Assembly: GCA_029266615.1 (NCBI GenBank)
Contig: JAQSWN010000050.1
Location: 1-40,261, forward strand
DNA: 40,261 bases
DNA from: Polyangiaceae bacterium
GTDB taxonomy: Bacteria > Myxococcota_A > Polyangia > Polyangiales > Polyangiaceae
Direction of reading: 5' to 3'
A model generated the notes under the pieces. That model searched no databases. It saw only the letters and a program-made list of their open reading frames with translations, and had not been told where the DNA came from. Made by a program: the position numbers and the translations under genes. Numbering within the stretch: the stretch's first letter is position 1; each line of letters begins with the position of its first letter. Positions 9,601 to 16,355 of the stretch are shown in pieces.

Positions 9601-9915
9601 TCGTTTTCTTCACCATCGCTCTTCGTGCCAGAAGACACGCTCTGGCATCACTACGTGCTGGTGTTCGACGCCCGGGCCCAAAGCGACCAGGTCCGAATTT
9701 ATCGGGATGGCGGCAATGAGAGCGTCGGGCAGTTCGCCGGCGTCCTGTCCTCGGCTGCGAACGACGCCGCTCCTACCATTGGAAAGAAGCCAGGCAGCGG
9801 CGTGGCGTATCCGCTACGGGCGAGTCTGGACGAGCTCGTTGCATTCAAGCGAGCTTTGAGCGCTTCGGAAGCAGGCGCCTTGTACAACGGTGGGGAGGGA
9901 TTGCGCGCCCACTGA
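6631..9915 (+). CDS. Heparinase II/III-like lipoprotein with C-terminal LamG domain
   Basis: Probable outer-surface polysaccharide lyase or binding protein of 1094 residues. A lipoprotein signal ends at Cys18 (ALAIVNC). Residues of about 60-430 look like the alpha/alpha toroid of alginate/heparin lyases (ANHGITEAAALLQLATELG). About 500-690 is a heparinase II/III-like beta domain, with GDAHSHLDALSLHLYG, ADSGWF and HYFESTGAHSTVNVDG; the last resembles the 'H-ST' substrate strip of that family. About 890-1085 is a concanavalin-like LamG domain (FSLSFWMRM, LWHHYVLVFD, IYRDG, LDELVAFKRALSASEAGALYN), typical for glycan binding. It lies 51 bases after glmU on the same strand and likely shares its transcript. 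Substrate is unknown; with the PL6 gene nearby, a uronate-containing polymer is plausible. Confidence 0.83.
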   Translation: MKFRSAFFIPLALAIVNCGEPGEATPGSVSSALSASCGPSSPCASSLVCIENAAGPGQNRCETSHALYSFLERDPDTLDTAFDVMMGFWRTERAGTPLSSVSYPLILAGGENVVCKDSDSGPSRACRVPDWRAYVNPATIADKYDRFALFGLRSLRFLVTAWRHETDARLSSMAASRGLSLSAATIRANMRSTYLATIDSFTTAVPLAFALPADPVPATAAGWLNPNAEFDEGLALWDAGYNNNCKIEKSVFVPGYPGLSYYDLRSSLWDRHGTAFRALSLLNGYFHARGLLTSEQSSRWLAAMRRDADALALSGSFESGANHGITEAAALLQLATELGSGSAGALSDSPSLVGAWQDLAIQRLNAVISQTLLTDGAQVEESLFYHAYELSFLVEIQDWVRRHPEVQLSGTMPQNRYDFDVCQNGNFFDHGIEPDPELDLNARVQAATRVAAHTAMPSTEVPMLGSSPLSNLGFWETSFDAYVAADPSEVVQQFQFVRSQGASGTPIPLSQRMQVFPVAGYATLRSAFSPNYAAQTHVLFNVGAPGDAHSHLDALSLHLYGQDPTTPADVDGQPLLADSGWFSYTSPQRHYFESTGAHSTVNVDGLNQCSFEPRNKRADPTVSTSVLVGCAALNDGYPASRGRLGASLSDPSGYDRVLYQSAEVSLYPGVTHQRSVALFGRDLVVVLDHLRSGSEHSFQQNWQLGPVVKGVVQRAPTDGTSHYAFNNANGATLFSGHFGAASDSTFAKFRGTCGTCIGDLCAGSGCDDPRQGWSSVAENSKSPAWMLQRKRAGTEVAWASAFLLGSLASQAAAVTLTPRGPGNYDLSVVLEDGMPVSLHISNLAAPGEEVGIDYPSRGAFASFSFEGQPGTTQDVKEGLSVSVSVAGQTSDNVVSRPGVVGNAYQYVTGGSELGSGGSFAFMHKPDAKFSLSFWMRMSSANLGSAGGTQAIFSTSTWSTSGTGIQLYLQDDASRNNALRFVIRGGGRTPLSFSSPSLFVPEDTLWHHYVLVFDARAQSDQVRIYRDGGNESVGQFAGVLSSAANDAAPTIGKKPGSGVAYPLRASLDELVAFKRALSASEAGALYNGGEGLRAH

Positions 9916-10092
9916 CGTCCGAATCGGCCTTCGTCATAGGTGAATCCAAACGCCGCCCTGTCGACGAGCCCCGCCGCCGTCGGCAGGGGGGGGCGCATTC
10001 GTTTCGACACCCTGCTTAGCCGGTCTTGCCAGGTTCGACCGCGTCGCCCCGACGCCGTAGTGATGGCCGCCCAGCCCAAAACGTGGCGATGG

Positions 10093-10120
10093 CCCAGGCG
10101 CGCTCGACGGCGCGCCTGGG
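10093..10120. terminator. Perfect hairpin between two converging genes
   Basis: CCCAGGCGCGC and GCGCGCCTGGG are perfect 11-base arms around a TCGACG loop. The hairpin sits 18 bases beyond the stop of the minus-strand NHL gene and 178 bases beyond the plus-strand lyase gene. No T-run follows it on the minus strand. The rest of the intergenic stretch 9916-10137 shows nothing recognisable. Confidence 0.55.
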
Positions 10121-10137
10121 TAACGCCCGCTGCGCGT

Positions 10138-11658
10138 TTAGCGAGGGAGGATGAGGACGCGAATCCAGCTCTGCGGCGTGATCTTGCCGAGACGGATGCG
10201 CACTTGATCACCGGACTGAGTCTGAGGCAGCGAGTACACACCGCGAAACTTGTCGCACGTTCCGCCCGTGATGGCCGCGACGCGGCTCTCGGACAGGTAG
10301 CGCGAGCACGCAGGCGCCTCGCCGTCGGTGCTGAATGGAACGTTGGGCGTGCCCACGTAGACGAGGTATTCGTCTGTGGCAGGCGCCGTGAACGCGATGG
10401 TGCCGCCGTTCTGACCCGCGTTCGCTGCGAGGCGAACGCCGTAAGTGGTACCGACGGTGAGCTGCGGCGGCGTCGTCGAGTCGAAGCTTCCCGCAGTCAA
10501 CGGCACCTCGCCGCCCGTAACCGCGCAAGCCGTCGCCAACGTGCTGCTCAGGTCGCCGTTGCTGCAAGCTGGGAAGTCGGCCAGCACCTTGCTGGGATCC
10601 GAGTACACGGAACAAGCGCCGCTGCTGCAATCCGGACCAGCGCCTTCGACCGTGAGCACCACGTTGCGGTATGTCTCCGTGATGATGAGGTCGCCGTGCG
10701 GAGTGATGGCGACACCGGAAGGGTTCTCCAGGCTCGCGGGCAGGGTGCCGAGTGTGAGGGAGGATTGACCGGCGACGCCCACGAGCGTGCTGACCGTGCC
10801 CTGCGCGATCTTGCGGATGGTCGTACCGTCCACCACATAGAGCGTGCCGTCGAGCCCGGCCGCGAGCGCGCTCGGAGACACGAAGCCGGCCGTGTTCACC
10901 GGACCGTCCACACTCGCGGACTGTGACGGAGAGCCGGCGAGCGTCGTGACCGTGCCGTTCGGGGCGATGCTACGGATGGTGTGGTTGCCAGTATCGGCGA
11001 CCAAGACGTTCCCGCCAGGGTCCACCGCGACGCCGCGAGGCTGCGAGAAGCCGCTCGCAAACGTCGTGATTGGGCCACCGGGCGTGACCTTCACGACACG
11101 GTCGTTCCACGTGTCAGCGATGTAGAGGTTGCCGCTCGCGTCGACAGCAACGCCTTCCTGATGGTTGAGATCTGCGGGCGAGCCGTTGCTGAACAGGTTG
11201 CCGGCCACGCGCGTGATGGCGTTGCTGCCGGTGATTTTGTCGACGGTGTAGATGTTGTTGTTAGATACGTAGACGGCGTTCGAAGAGTCCACCGCAATGC
11301 CCCGCGGATCGGGGTTGTCCGGCGGATCGAAACCGTAGGTCGGCAGGGCGCTGAACGTGCTCACCGCGGCGCCCGCGCCTACTTTGCGGACCGCGAGCGT
11401 TTCGGCGACGAACACGTCACCGGTCGGCGCCACCGCCACGCCGTAAAGATTGTTGAAGCGCGCCGCGCTGCCGATGCCATCGACACTGCCGCCTTGACCA
11501 ATGCTACCCGCGAGCACGCTGAGCTGCAGGGAGCTCAGTGCGGCGCCGGTAGAGCGCGCCGGGTCAGTGTCGCCCGCCCCGTTCGACGCGCAGCCAACCG
11601 AGGCGAATCCCAACAGCCCCATGAGGAGCAAACCTGGACGCAGCTGAAAGACCATCAT
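10138..11658 (-). CDS. NHL-repeat propeller lipoprotein with shared C-terminal Cys module
   Basis: Surface lipoprotein of 506 residues and unknown function. The leader ends in the lipobox SVGC. Residues of about 45-340 hold NHL-type beta-propeller blades, seen as repeats of 'GVAVDxxGNLYIADTxNxxVxxV' (for example GVAVDASGNLYIADTWNDRV). Such propellers usually bind proteins or ligands. Residues of about 365-506 are a module found ten more times in this window. It has Cys pairs, TTYGVRL, VYVGTPNVPF and a terminal QSWIRVLI. The ATG at 11658 is preferred over the one at 11670 because GGAG lies 6 bases before it; both give the same mature protein. It follows the small secreted gene at 11721 by 62 bases on the same strand. 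Confidence 0.85.
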   Translation of the reverse strand: MMVFQLRPGLLLMGLLGFASVGCASNGAGDTDPARSTGAALSSLQLSVLAGSIGQGGSVDGIGSAARFNNLYGVAVAPTGDVFVAETLAVRKVGAGAAVSTFSALPTYGFDPPDNPDPRGIAVDSSNAVYVSNNNIYTVDKITGSNAITRVAGNLFSNGSPADLNHQEGVAVDASGNLYIADTWNDRVVKVTPGGPITTFASGFSQPRGVAVDPGGNVLVADTGNHTIRSIAPNGTVTTLAGSPSQSASVDGPVNTAGFVSPSALAAGLDGTLYVVDGTTIRKIAQGTVSTLVGVAGQSSLTLGTLPASLENPSGVAITPHGDLIITETYRNVVLTVEGAGPDCSSGACSVYSDPSKVLADFPACSNGDLSSTLATACAVTGGEVPLTAGSFDSTTPPQLTVGTTYGVRLAANAGQNGGTIAFTAPATDEYLVYVGTPNVPFSTDGEAPACSRYLSESRVAAITGGTCDKFRGVYSLPQTQSGDQVRIRLGKITPQSWIRVLILPR

Positions 11659-11720
11659 GGTTCGCTCCATATCATGCGACGGAGGTAATCTTGGGTAGCG
11701 TGACCCCTGTCACGGAGATC

Positions 11721-12098
11721 TCACCGATACGTGGCGCAAGGCGACTTTGCACGGGTAACAGTCATGCGGATGTCATCCCGGCAACGCGCGCCCTCACTTG
11801 GGAAAGTTACTGAGTGTTTACGGCTGAGACCGAAAGCATGCATGTGTGCATGAGACACTCGCAGGGCGCCGCTCGCATCAGCGGTAGTCGTGCCGATGAC
11901 GGCGGGCGCACCGTCCAGCGAGAAACTCACCGTCTCGCCCGGAGCAAAGCCGCTCGCCCTGACTTGCAACTCCGTGCCAGGCCGAATCGTGCGCGAGACC
12001 TGAACGGTCACGTCTGCCTGCGCCTCACTCGAAAGCGCGCTCCAGCCAACTAGACCCAAAGAAACCAACAACGTACGCAGGTATCGTGAATGTCGCAT
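11721..12098 (-). CDS. Small secreted protein with Ig-like fragment
   Basis: A 125-residue protein with a clear signal peptide (MRHSRYLRTLLVSLGLVGW..., cleavage near AQA|DV). The segment ASGFAPGETVSFSLDG followed by TADASGALRVS resembles one Ig-like repeat of bacterial adhesion or surface proteins. After that the family pattern dissolves (HMHAFGLSRKHSVTF...), so the C-terminus may be truncated or frame-shifted. The ATG at 12098 is chosen because the signal peptide starts there and GAGGA lies 8 bases before it; the frame itself is open up to 12278. The stretch 12099-12380 upstream shows no gene. Function unknown. Confidence 0.55.
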   Translation of the reverse strand: MRHSRYLRTLLVSLGLVGWSALSSEAQADVTVQVSRTIRPGTELQVRASGFAPGETVSFSLDGAPAVIGTTTADASGALRVSHAHMHAFGLSRKHSVTFPSEGARCRDDIRMTVTRAKSPCATYR

Positions 12099-12380
12099 CG
12101 GATGAGTCCTCGCTGTCAAGGGCACGTCTGACTCGGCAACGTGCAGGCGCTCGCACACGCGGGCACCGAGTCCACCGCCGCTGCCTCGCAAACGCAAAAG
12201 CTGAAATCGTCCACTGCTTAGTTGCTTGCTTAACCGCACGGCGACCGCCCCCTCCTTAATCGCAGCGGGGCTCTTCACTTTTTCGGATGATACAACCTAC
12301 GGCGCCGAGTCGAGCTCCCAAACGCAAGCCTGTGGCGCCGTGTCGTTGCCCTAACCCGTGCTCGCTCGAGGACGGGAGGT

Positions 12381-13829
12381 TCAGCGCAGCTGGACGCGCC
12401 CGGTGCTGTTGCCGAACGTGCCACTCGGCTCGGGAGAGCCGAGCACGTCCGACAACGTCACGAGTAGGTTGGAGAACGGCGTGCCTTGATAGGACTGGTC
12501 AGGGGCGCCGGGATCGAAGAAAGGAGCCGTGCCCGTGGCGAGGCGTCGGTGCTGCCCCGGCGTAACGGCGCCGCCGCCCCGACCGGCCAGCACGCAGGGC
12601 AAGTCGTAGGGACTATGGCTTGCGCCGTCCGCAATGGACGGAGTGAAGAGCAACAGCGAGCTATCCAGCAATGAGCTGGATCCGTCAGCCGCGGCCTTGA
12701 GCTGGTTTGCGAGAGCCGCGAATTTGGCGACATGCCATTCATCGATCAGCCGAATCGCGGCGACCTTGTCCGGATCGTTACCGTGATGAGAGAGGCCTAG
12801 GTGATAGGGCGTCGAATCCAAAAGCTTCCTGAGAGTACTTGCACGCCTGGGCGAGACGGCGACGTCATCTTCGATCCAGCCCTCGGGCACCCCTACCCAC
12901 GGGTAGGGCGCGGACGTGGTTTCATAGTCGGTGGTCAGCACGATCAATCGCGTCGCGTCGCATTGAAACGCGAGGACGGCTAGGTCGGCGAGCAACTGCA
13001 ACCTCTCCGGCAGATTGCTGACCTCGGGCAGGATGAAGTCGTTCCCGCAGGAGCTCGCCGGCCGGGCCAATCGGCGCTCCACCTCTCTCAGGCTCGACAA
13101 ATAGGCGTCTAGCGTCGCTCGGTCGCGCGCGCCCACCCGGTGGCGCAACGCATCGATTTGGGGCAGAGCCGCATCGATCAGGGTGCGCTTGCGCGCGAGC
13201 GTGGCCCGCGCCGTGACCTCATCCTCACTCCCGGGCGAGATGCCGAAAAGCACCTCATAAATGCGCGATGGATCTCGCAGAGCTCGCACGTAGGTCGTGG
13301 CGCTCGTCCAAGACAGGTAGTGTTGCACCAGCGACGGTTGGCCGCGCACGGTGAGGTCGCTGTCCGACACCTCCTTCTGCTTTGCGCTGACGACAATCGC
13401 GGGAGGTATGCCGGCGGAAGCGCTGAGCCGGGCGCTGATGGCCTGGTCCCACGACTGACCGGCAGACGCGAACGGAACGACCCGCGGTCCCGTGAACGGC
13501 CCCCCCGTCAACAATTGCACGTGAGGACTGTGCACGTCTCCACCGGGCACCGATGGAACGTTGTCCAGGCCGCTCAGCAGGGTCACGTCCTCGAGGAGAT
13601 CGGCGTACGCCAGTGGCCGCAGCGACGGGGCGAGCGTGTAAGAAGCGCCCGTTCCCGACGAGCTCATCGCCGGGCGGTAGCAGCCATTCGGTGTGTTGAA
13701 GATGAGCAAACGAGGGGGCGGCTCGGCCGCCTCGGCTTTCCTAGGGAGCATTGCCTCCAGTAGCGGTAGCCCGAGAGCGACTCCTCCGGCCCGAACCAAG
13801 CTACGCCGCGAAATGGGTCGAAACGTCAT
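12381..13829 (-). CDS. DUF1552-family protein, probable Tat export
   Basis: A 482-residue protein of the DUF1552 family, known from myxobacteria and planctomycetes, without an established function. The N-terminus ISRRSLVRAGGVALGLPLLEAML is a twin-arginine-like signal, so export in a folded state is likely. The body includes FNTPNGCYRP, LSGLDN, a DVHSPH segment and LTTDYET, and near the end ASHSPYDLPCVLAG, all typical of the family, which resembles sulfatase-like DUF1501 proteins. The start ATG overlaps the stop of the DUF1592 gene (ATGA, 13826-13829), so the two are translationally coupled. The frame is also open far upstream, but that part is only an out-of-frame reading of the DUF1592 gene. 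Confidence 0.88.
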   Translation of the reverse strand: MTFRPISRRSLVRAGGVALGLPLLEAMLPRKAEAAEPPPRLLIFNTPNGCYRPAMSSSGTGASYTLAPSLRPLAYADLLEDVTLLSGLDNVPSVPGGDVHSPHVQLLTGGPFTGPRVVPFASAGQSWDQAISARLSASAGIPPAIVVSAKQKEVSDSDLTVRGQPSLVQHYLSWTSATTYVRALRDPSRIYEVLFGISPGSEDEVTARATLARKRTLIDAALPQIDALRHRVGARDRATLDAYLSSLREVERRLARPASSCGNDFILPEVSNLPERLQLLADLAVLAFQCDATRLIVLTTDYETTSAPYPWVGVPEGWIEDDVAVSPRRASTLRKLLDSTPYHLGLSHHGNDPDKVAAIRLIDEWHVAKFAALANQLKAAADGSSSLLDSSLLLFTPSIADGASHSPYDLPCVLAGRGGGAVTPGQHRRLATGTAPFFDPGAPDQSYQGTPFSNLLVTLSDVLGSPEPSGTFGNSTGRVQLR

Positions 13830-15703
13830 TGGTCTAGCTCGGGGGACCGCATGCGAAAACTTCGGCTCTTCACGACCTCCGACACGAGTGCGGAAAAGGC
13901 AACGTCCGGCCCGAGCTCCGCGAAGTGGCTGGGATAGCAGCGGTCGCCAGCCGCCAAGCGACGTCCGAGAGCGTAGGACAAGAGCTTCTCCGAGAAGCAA
14001 CGCACGAAGCGAGGATGCGTGCTGAGCGCCTGCGCAAGCTCGCTCGCGTTGCTGAAGGTCTCCCCGCTCGGTAACTGACCAGACGCGTCGATGGGGAGGT
14101 GGGCTTCGCCATCTTCTGCCTCGCGATAGGCGCCGAGGCGGTCGAAGTGTTCGAGGCCCAAGCCGATCGGATCCATGGTTGCATGGCACGACGCGCACGA
14201 TGGGTCCGCTCGATGCTGAATGAGCTGGTCGCGCCGGGATGCGCTCGGGTCCACCGTGCCGCCCGTAGACTCTGCGTCCGGCGGGGGCGGCGGCGGCGCC
14301 GCACAGAGGAAGCGACTCAGCACGAAAGCACCTCGCTTGACGATGGATGCTTGGGTCGGTGCGGACGTCACGGCCAAGAGGCTCGCGTGCGTCAGGAGAC
14401 CGCCTGTACGGGGCGTGCCCACCGTGCTCACGCGCATTCGGGTGCCCCCCGGAGACCGCCAGCCGTAGTGCGCGGCCATGACATCGTCCACGAAGGTGAA
14501 GTCCGCGTGGAGCAGTTCGCGGAGTGAGCGGCCCTCGTTGAAGAGTACCTCGCGCACGAAGTCCTTGGTTTCGCCGATCATCGACGCTTTCAGCTCCTCT
14601 GGTATCCCATCCGCCTGAGCGAGCGCATTCAACGACAGCCACTCGGCCGCGAAGCCGTCGACCAGCGCGTCGCGCTTCGGGCTGCGCAGCATGCGCGTGA
14701 CCTGCTGCTCTAGACCCCGGTCGGTTCCGAGGAGCCCCGCGTCCGCCGCGGCGAGGAGCGAGTCGTCCGGCGGCTCGCTCCACAAGAAGTACGAGAGCCG
14801 TGAAGCGAGCTCGCGGGGCGAGAGAGCGTGTGGCTCCGGCTGGCCGCCGTCCAGCTCCACCCGCATCATGAAGGCGGGGGACAGAAACGCCGTGCCGAGC
14901 ACCGTCTTCATCGCGTCCTCGAAAGTGCCCCGCTCGCGCTCGGCGCGGAACAGGCGCAAGACTTCGTCGAGCTCGGCGGGCTCCGCGGCCCGGCGGTAGG
15001 CGCGCGTTAAGAACCGCTCCACCAGATGGTTCGCGCAGGTGGTCTCGTCTTCGTCCGCGCAATACATGAGGGCGCGGTAACTCGTAGTCTCCGTGCCCCG
15101 AAGCGCGTAATCCACGCCCGCGACGACGGCGTCGAGGTAACGCGAAGCGAAGTCGGCGTCGATAGTCAGCGTCTCCCCAACATTGGTGAAGCCTTCGATC
15201 GAGTCGTCGCGTCCGAGCAAGGATTCGAAGTCGTACGATTGAGGTAGCGAGAGTGCTTGGCGCAGAGAGCGAGCGAGCTGCCCCGCGGGCCGCCGCTGTA
15301 GGGGAGCGAAGCCGGGCTCGGCCGTGACTCGGCAGTCGTTCTCTTGTCGCAGCCGTTTGACCCACTCGCTGAACGCGGTAACCAGCCTCGCAGGAGGCGA
15401 GGGAAACGGAGGCGGCGGCATCTCTCGCAGCTCGATTCGGCCGAGGATGTTTTCCACCAGCTCGAGGTCACGCGTCGCCACCGCTTCGTCTTCGAAGCCT
15501 TCGAGAGAGAGGTCCCCCGCTGGCGCCGAGCTCGAGTGGCAAGACTGGCAGTATTGAACGAACAACGGCGCCACTTCGCGCACGTAGGTGGACGCCTCTT
15601 GAGCCTTACTCGGCGGACGCTGGTCACATCCGAAAGCCGCCGCGGAGCCGATGAGCGCTGCGCCGAGCGAGACGATTGAGAGTCTTCGTCCACGAAGCAC
15701 CAT
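13826..15703 (-). CDS. DUF1592/DUF1588/DUF1585 cytochrome-like lipoprotein
   Basis: A 625-residue exported protein of the DUF1587-DUF1595-DUF1592-DUF1588-DUF1585 architecture. A leader ends in the lipobox AAFGC. Two haem-c sites are visible: CQSCH near residue 53 (cytochrome-like N-terminal part, REVAPLFVQYC) and CASCH near residue 503, in the DUF1588 region before MDPIGLGLEHFD. The DUF1592 core is seen as LSPRELASRLSYFLWSEPPD, and the DUF1585 end as FVRCFSEKLLSYALGR. In myxobacteria and planctomycetes such proteins stand next to DUF1552 partners, as here with an ATGA overlap. A role in periplasmic electron transfer is inferred from the haem motifs; the substrate is unknown. Confidence 0.9.
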   Translation of the reverse strand: MVLRGRRLSIVSLGAALIGSAAAFGCDQRPPSKAQEASTYVREVAPLFVQYCQSCHSSSAPAGDLSLEGFEDEAVATRDLELVENILGRIELREMPPPPFPSPPARLVTAFSEWVKRLRQENDCRVTAEPGFAPLQRRPAGQLARSLRQALSLPQSYDFESLLGRDDSIEGFTNVGETLTIDADFASRYLDAVVAGVDYALRGTETTSYRALMYCADEDETTCANHLVERFLTRAYRRAAEPAELDEVLRLFRAERERGTFEDAMKTVLGTAFLSPAFMMRVELDGGQPEPHALSPRELASRLSYFLWSEPPDDSLLAAADAGLLGTDRGLEQQVTRMLRSPKRDALVDGFAAEWLSLNALAQADGIPEELKASMIGETKDFVREVLFNEGRSLRELLHADFTFVDDVMAAHYGWRSPGGTRMRVSTVGTPRTGGLLTHASLLAVTSAPTQASIVKRGAFVLSRFLCAAPPPPPPDAESTGGTVDPSASRRDQLIQHRADPSCASCHATMDPIGLGLEHFDRLGAYREAEDGEAHLPIDASGQLPSGETFSNASELAQALSTHPRFVRCFSEKLLSYALGRRLAAGDRCYPSHFAELGPDVAFSALVSEVVKSRSFRMRSPELDQ

Positions 15704-15854
15704 GCCCGGAACCTAGTGCGCTCATGTAACGGTTGTGTGCCATTGCCCATCACATGTTCATGTGCGTCACAAATGACCTCGTCCGTGACTCAACCTACCG
15801 GTGATGTCGCTCACGCGTCATGCGATGCCGGGCCGGCCACGAGGCGTCGCAACG

Positions 15855-16208
15855 TCAGGGTGTGGCGCAGATGCTTCCCGGAAGCGCGAGGGCGACGACG
15901 CCTCCTCCGGACTGGCCCTCAGGAACGGGCGCCGAGCCGGAGTACGGGACGAAGACGCGCCCATTTGCGATGGCAGGCGACCCAACCGGCTTGCTGAAGG
16001 TGAAATCCGCGAGCACCGCGCCGTTGCCGGTGTGGACGGCGTAAAGGTGGCCGTCACTCGTGGGCAAGAACAGAACACCGTTGGCGACAGCGATATGGCC
16101 GAACTGTGGGGCCGTTCCGATAGTCACCTGGAAACGACCCGTGCCCGCAACGTGGCGACCCTGGTGGGCTGCAGCGAATGCAACTCGTCTCATGTTTTTG
16201 GATACCAC
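15855..16208 (-). pseudogene. PQQ-repeat propeller remnant
   Basis: A 117-residue frame that reads like the last blades of a PQQ-type beta-propeller: GHIAVANGVLFLPTSDGHLY, then AVHTGNGAVL and SPAIANGRVFVPYSG. It has no signal peptide. Upstream the frame stays open (to about 16330) but without a start codon, and it soon loses any propeller pattern. It most resembles the PQQ half of the next gene (NGHLYAFAVSTGAPLLDLNL, SAPAIADGHVFVAS), so it may be a leftover of a duplicate. The flanks 15704-15854 and 16209-16355 show nothing else. A short expressed protein starting at GTG 16208 cannot be excluded. Confidence 0.6.
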
Positions 16209-16355
16209 GACCGCAGTCGTCGTGCCGTGACAGTCCCGTAAGTTGAGCGTGAGCGCTACCGTCGCGGCGATACGACTTGAGCCGCGTCGTCCTCCCCGAC
16301 GGCTCGGAATTCGACCACGCCGCTTTACGCTACGCGCGGCAAAAACAACGGTTCT

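Noticed and set aside
12114..12119. TTGACA on the minus strand before the small secreted gene
   Set aside because: A perfect -35 word, but it lies only 15 bases before the start codon, and no -10 element fits at the right distance.
13830..15365. Upstream extension of the DUF1552 frame
   Set aside because: The frame is open, but it is Arg-rich and overlaps the DUF1592 gene out of frame; the Tat signal and ATGA overlap fix the start at 13829.
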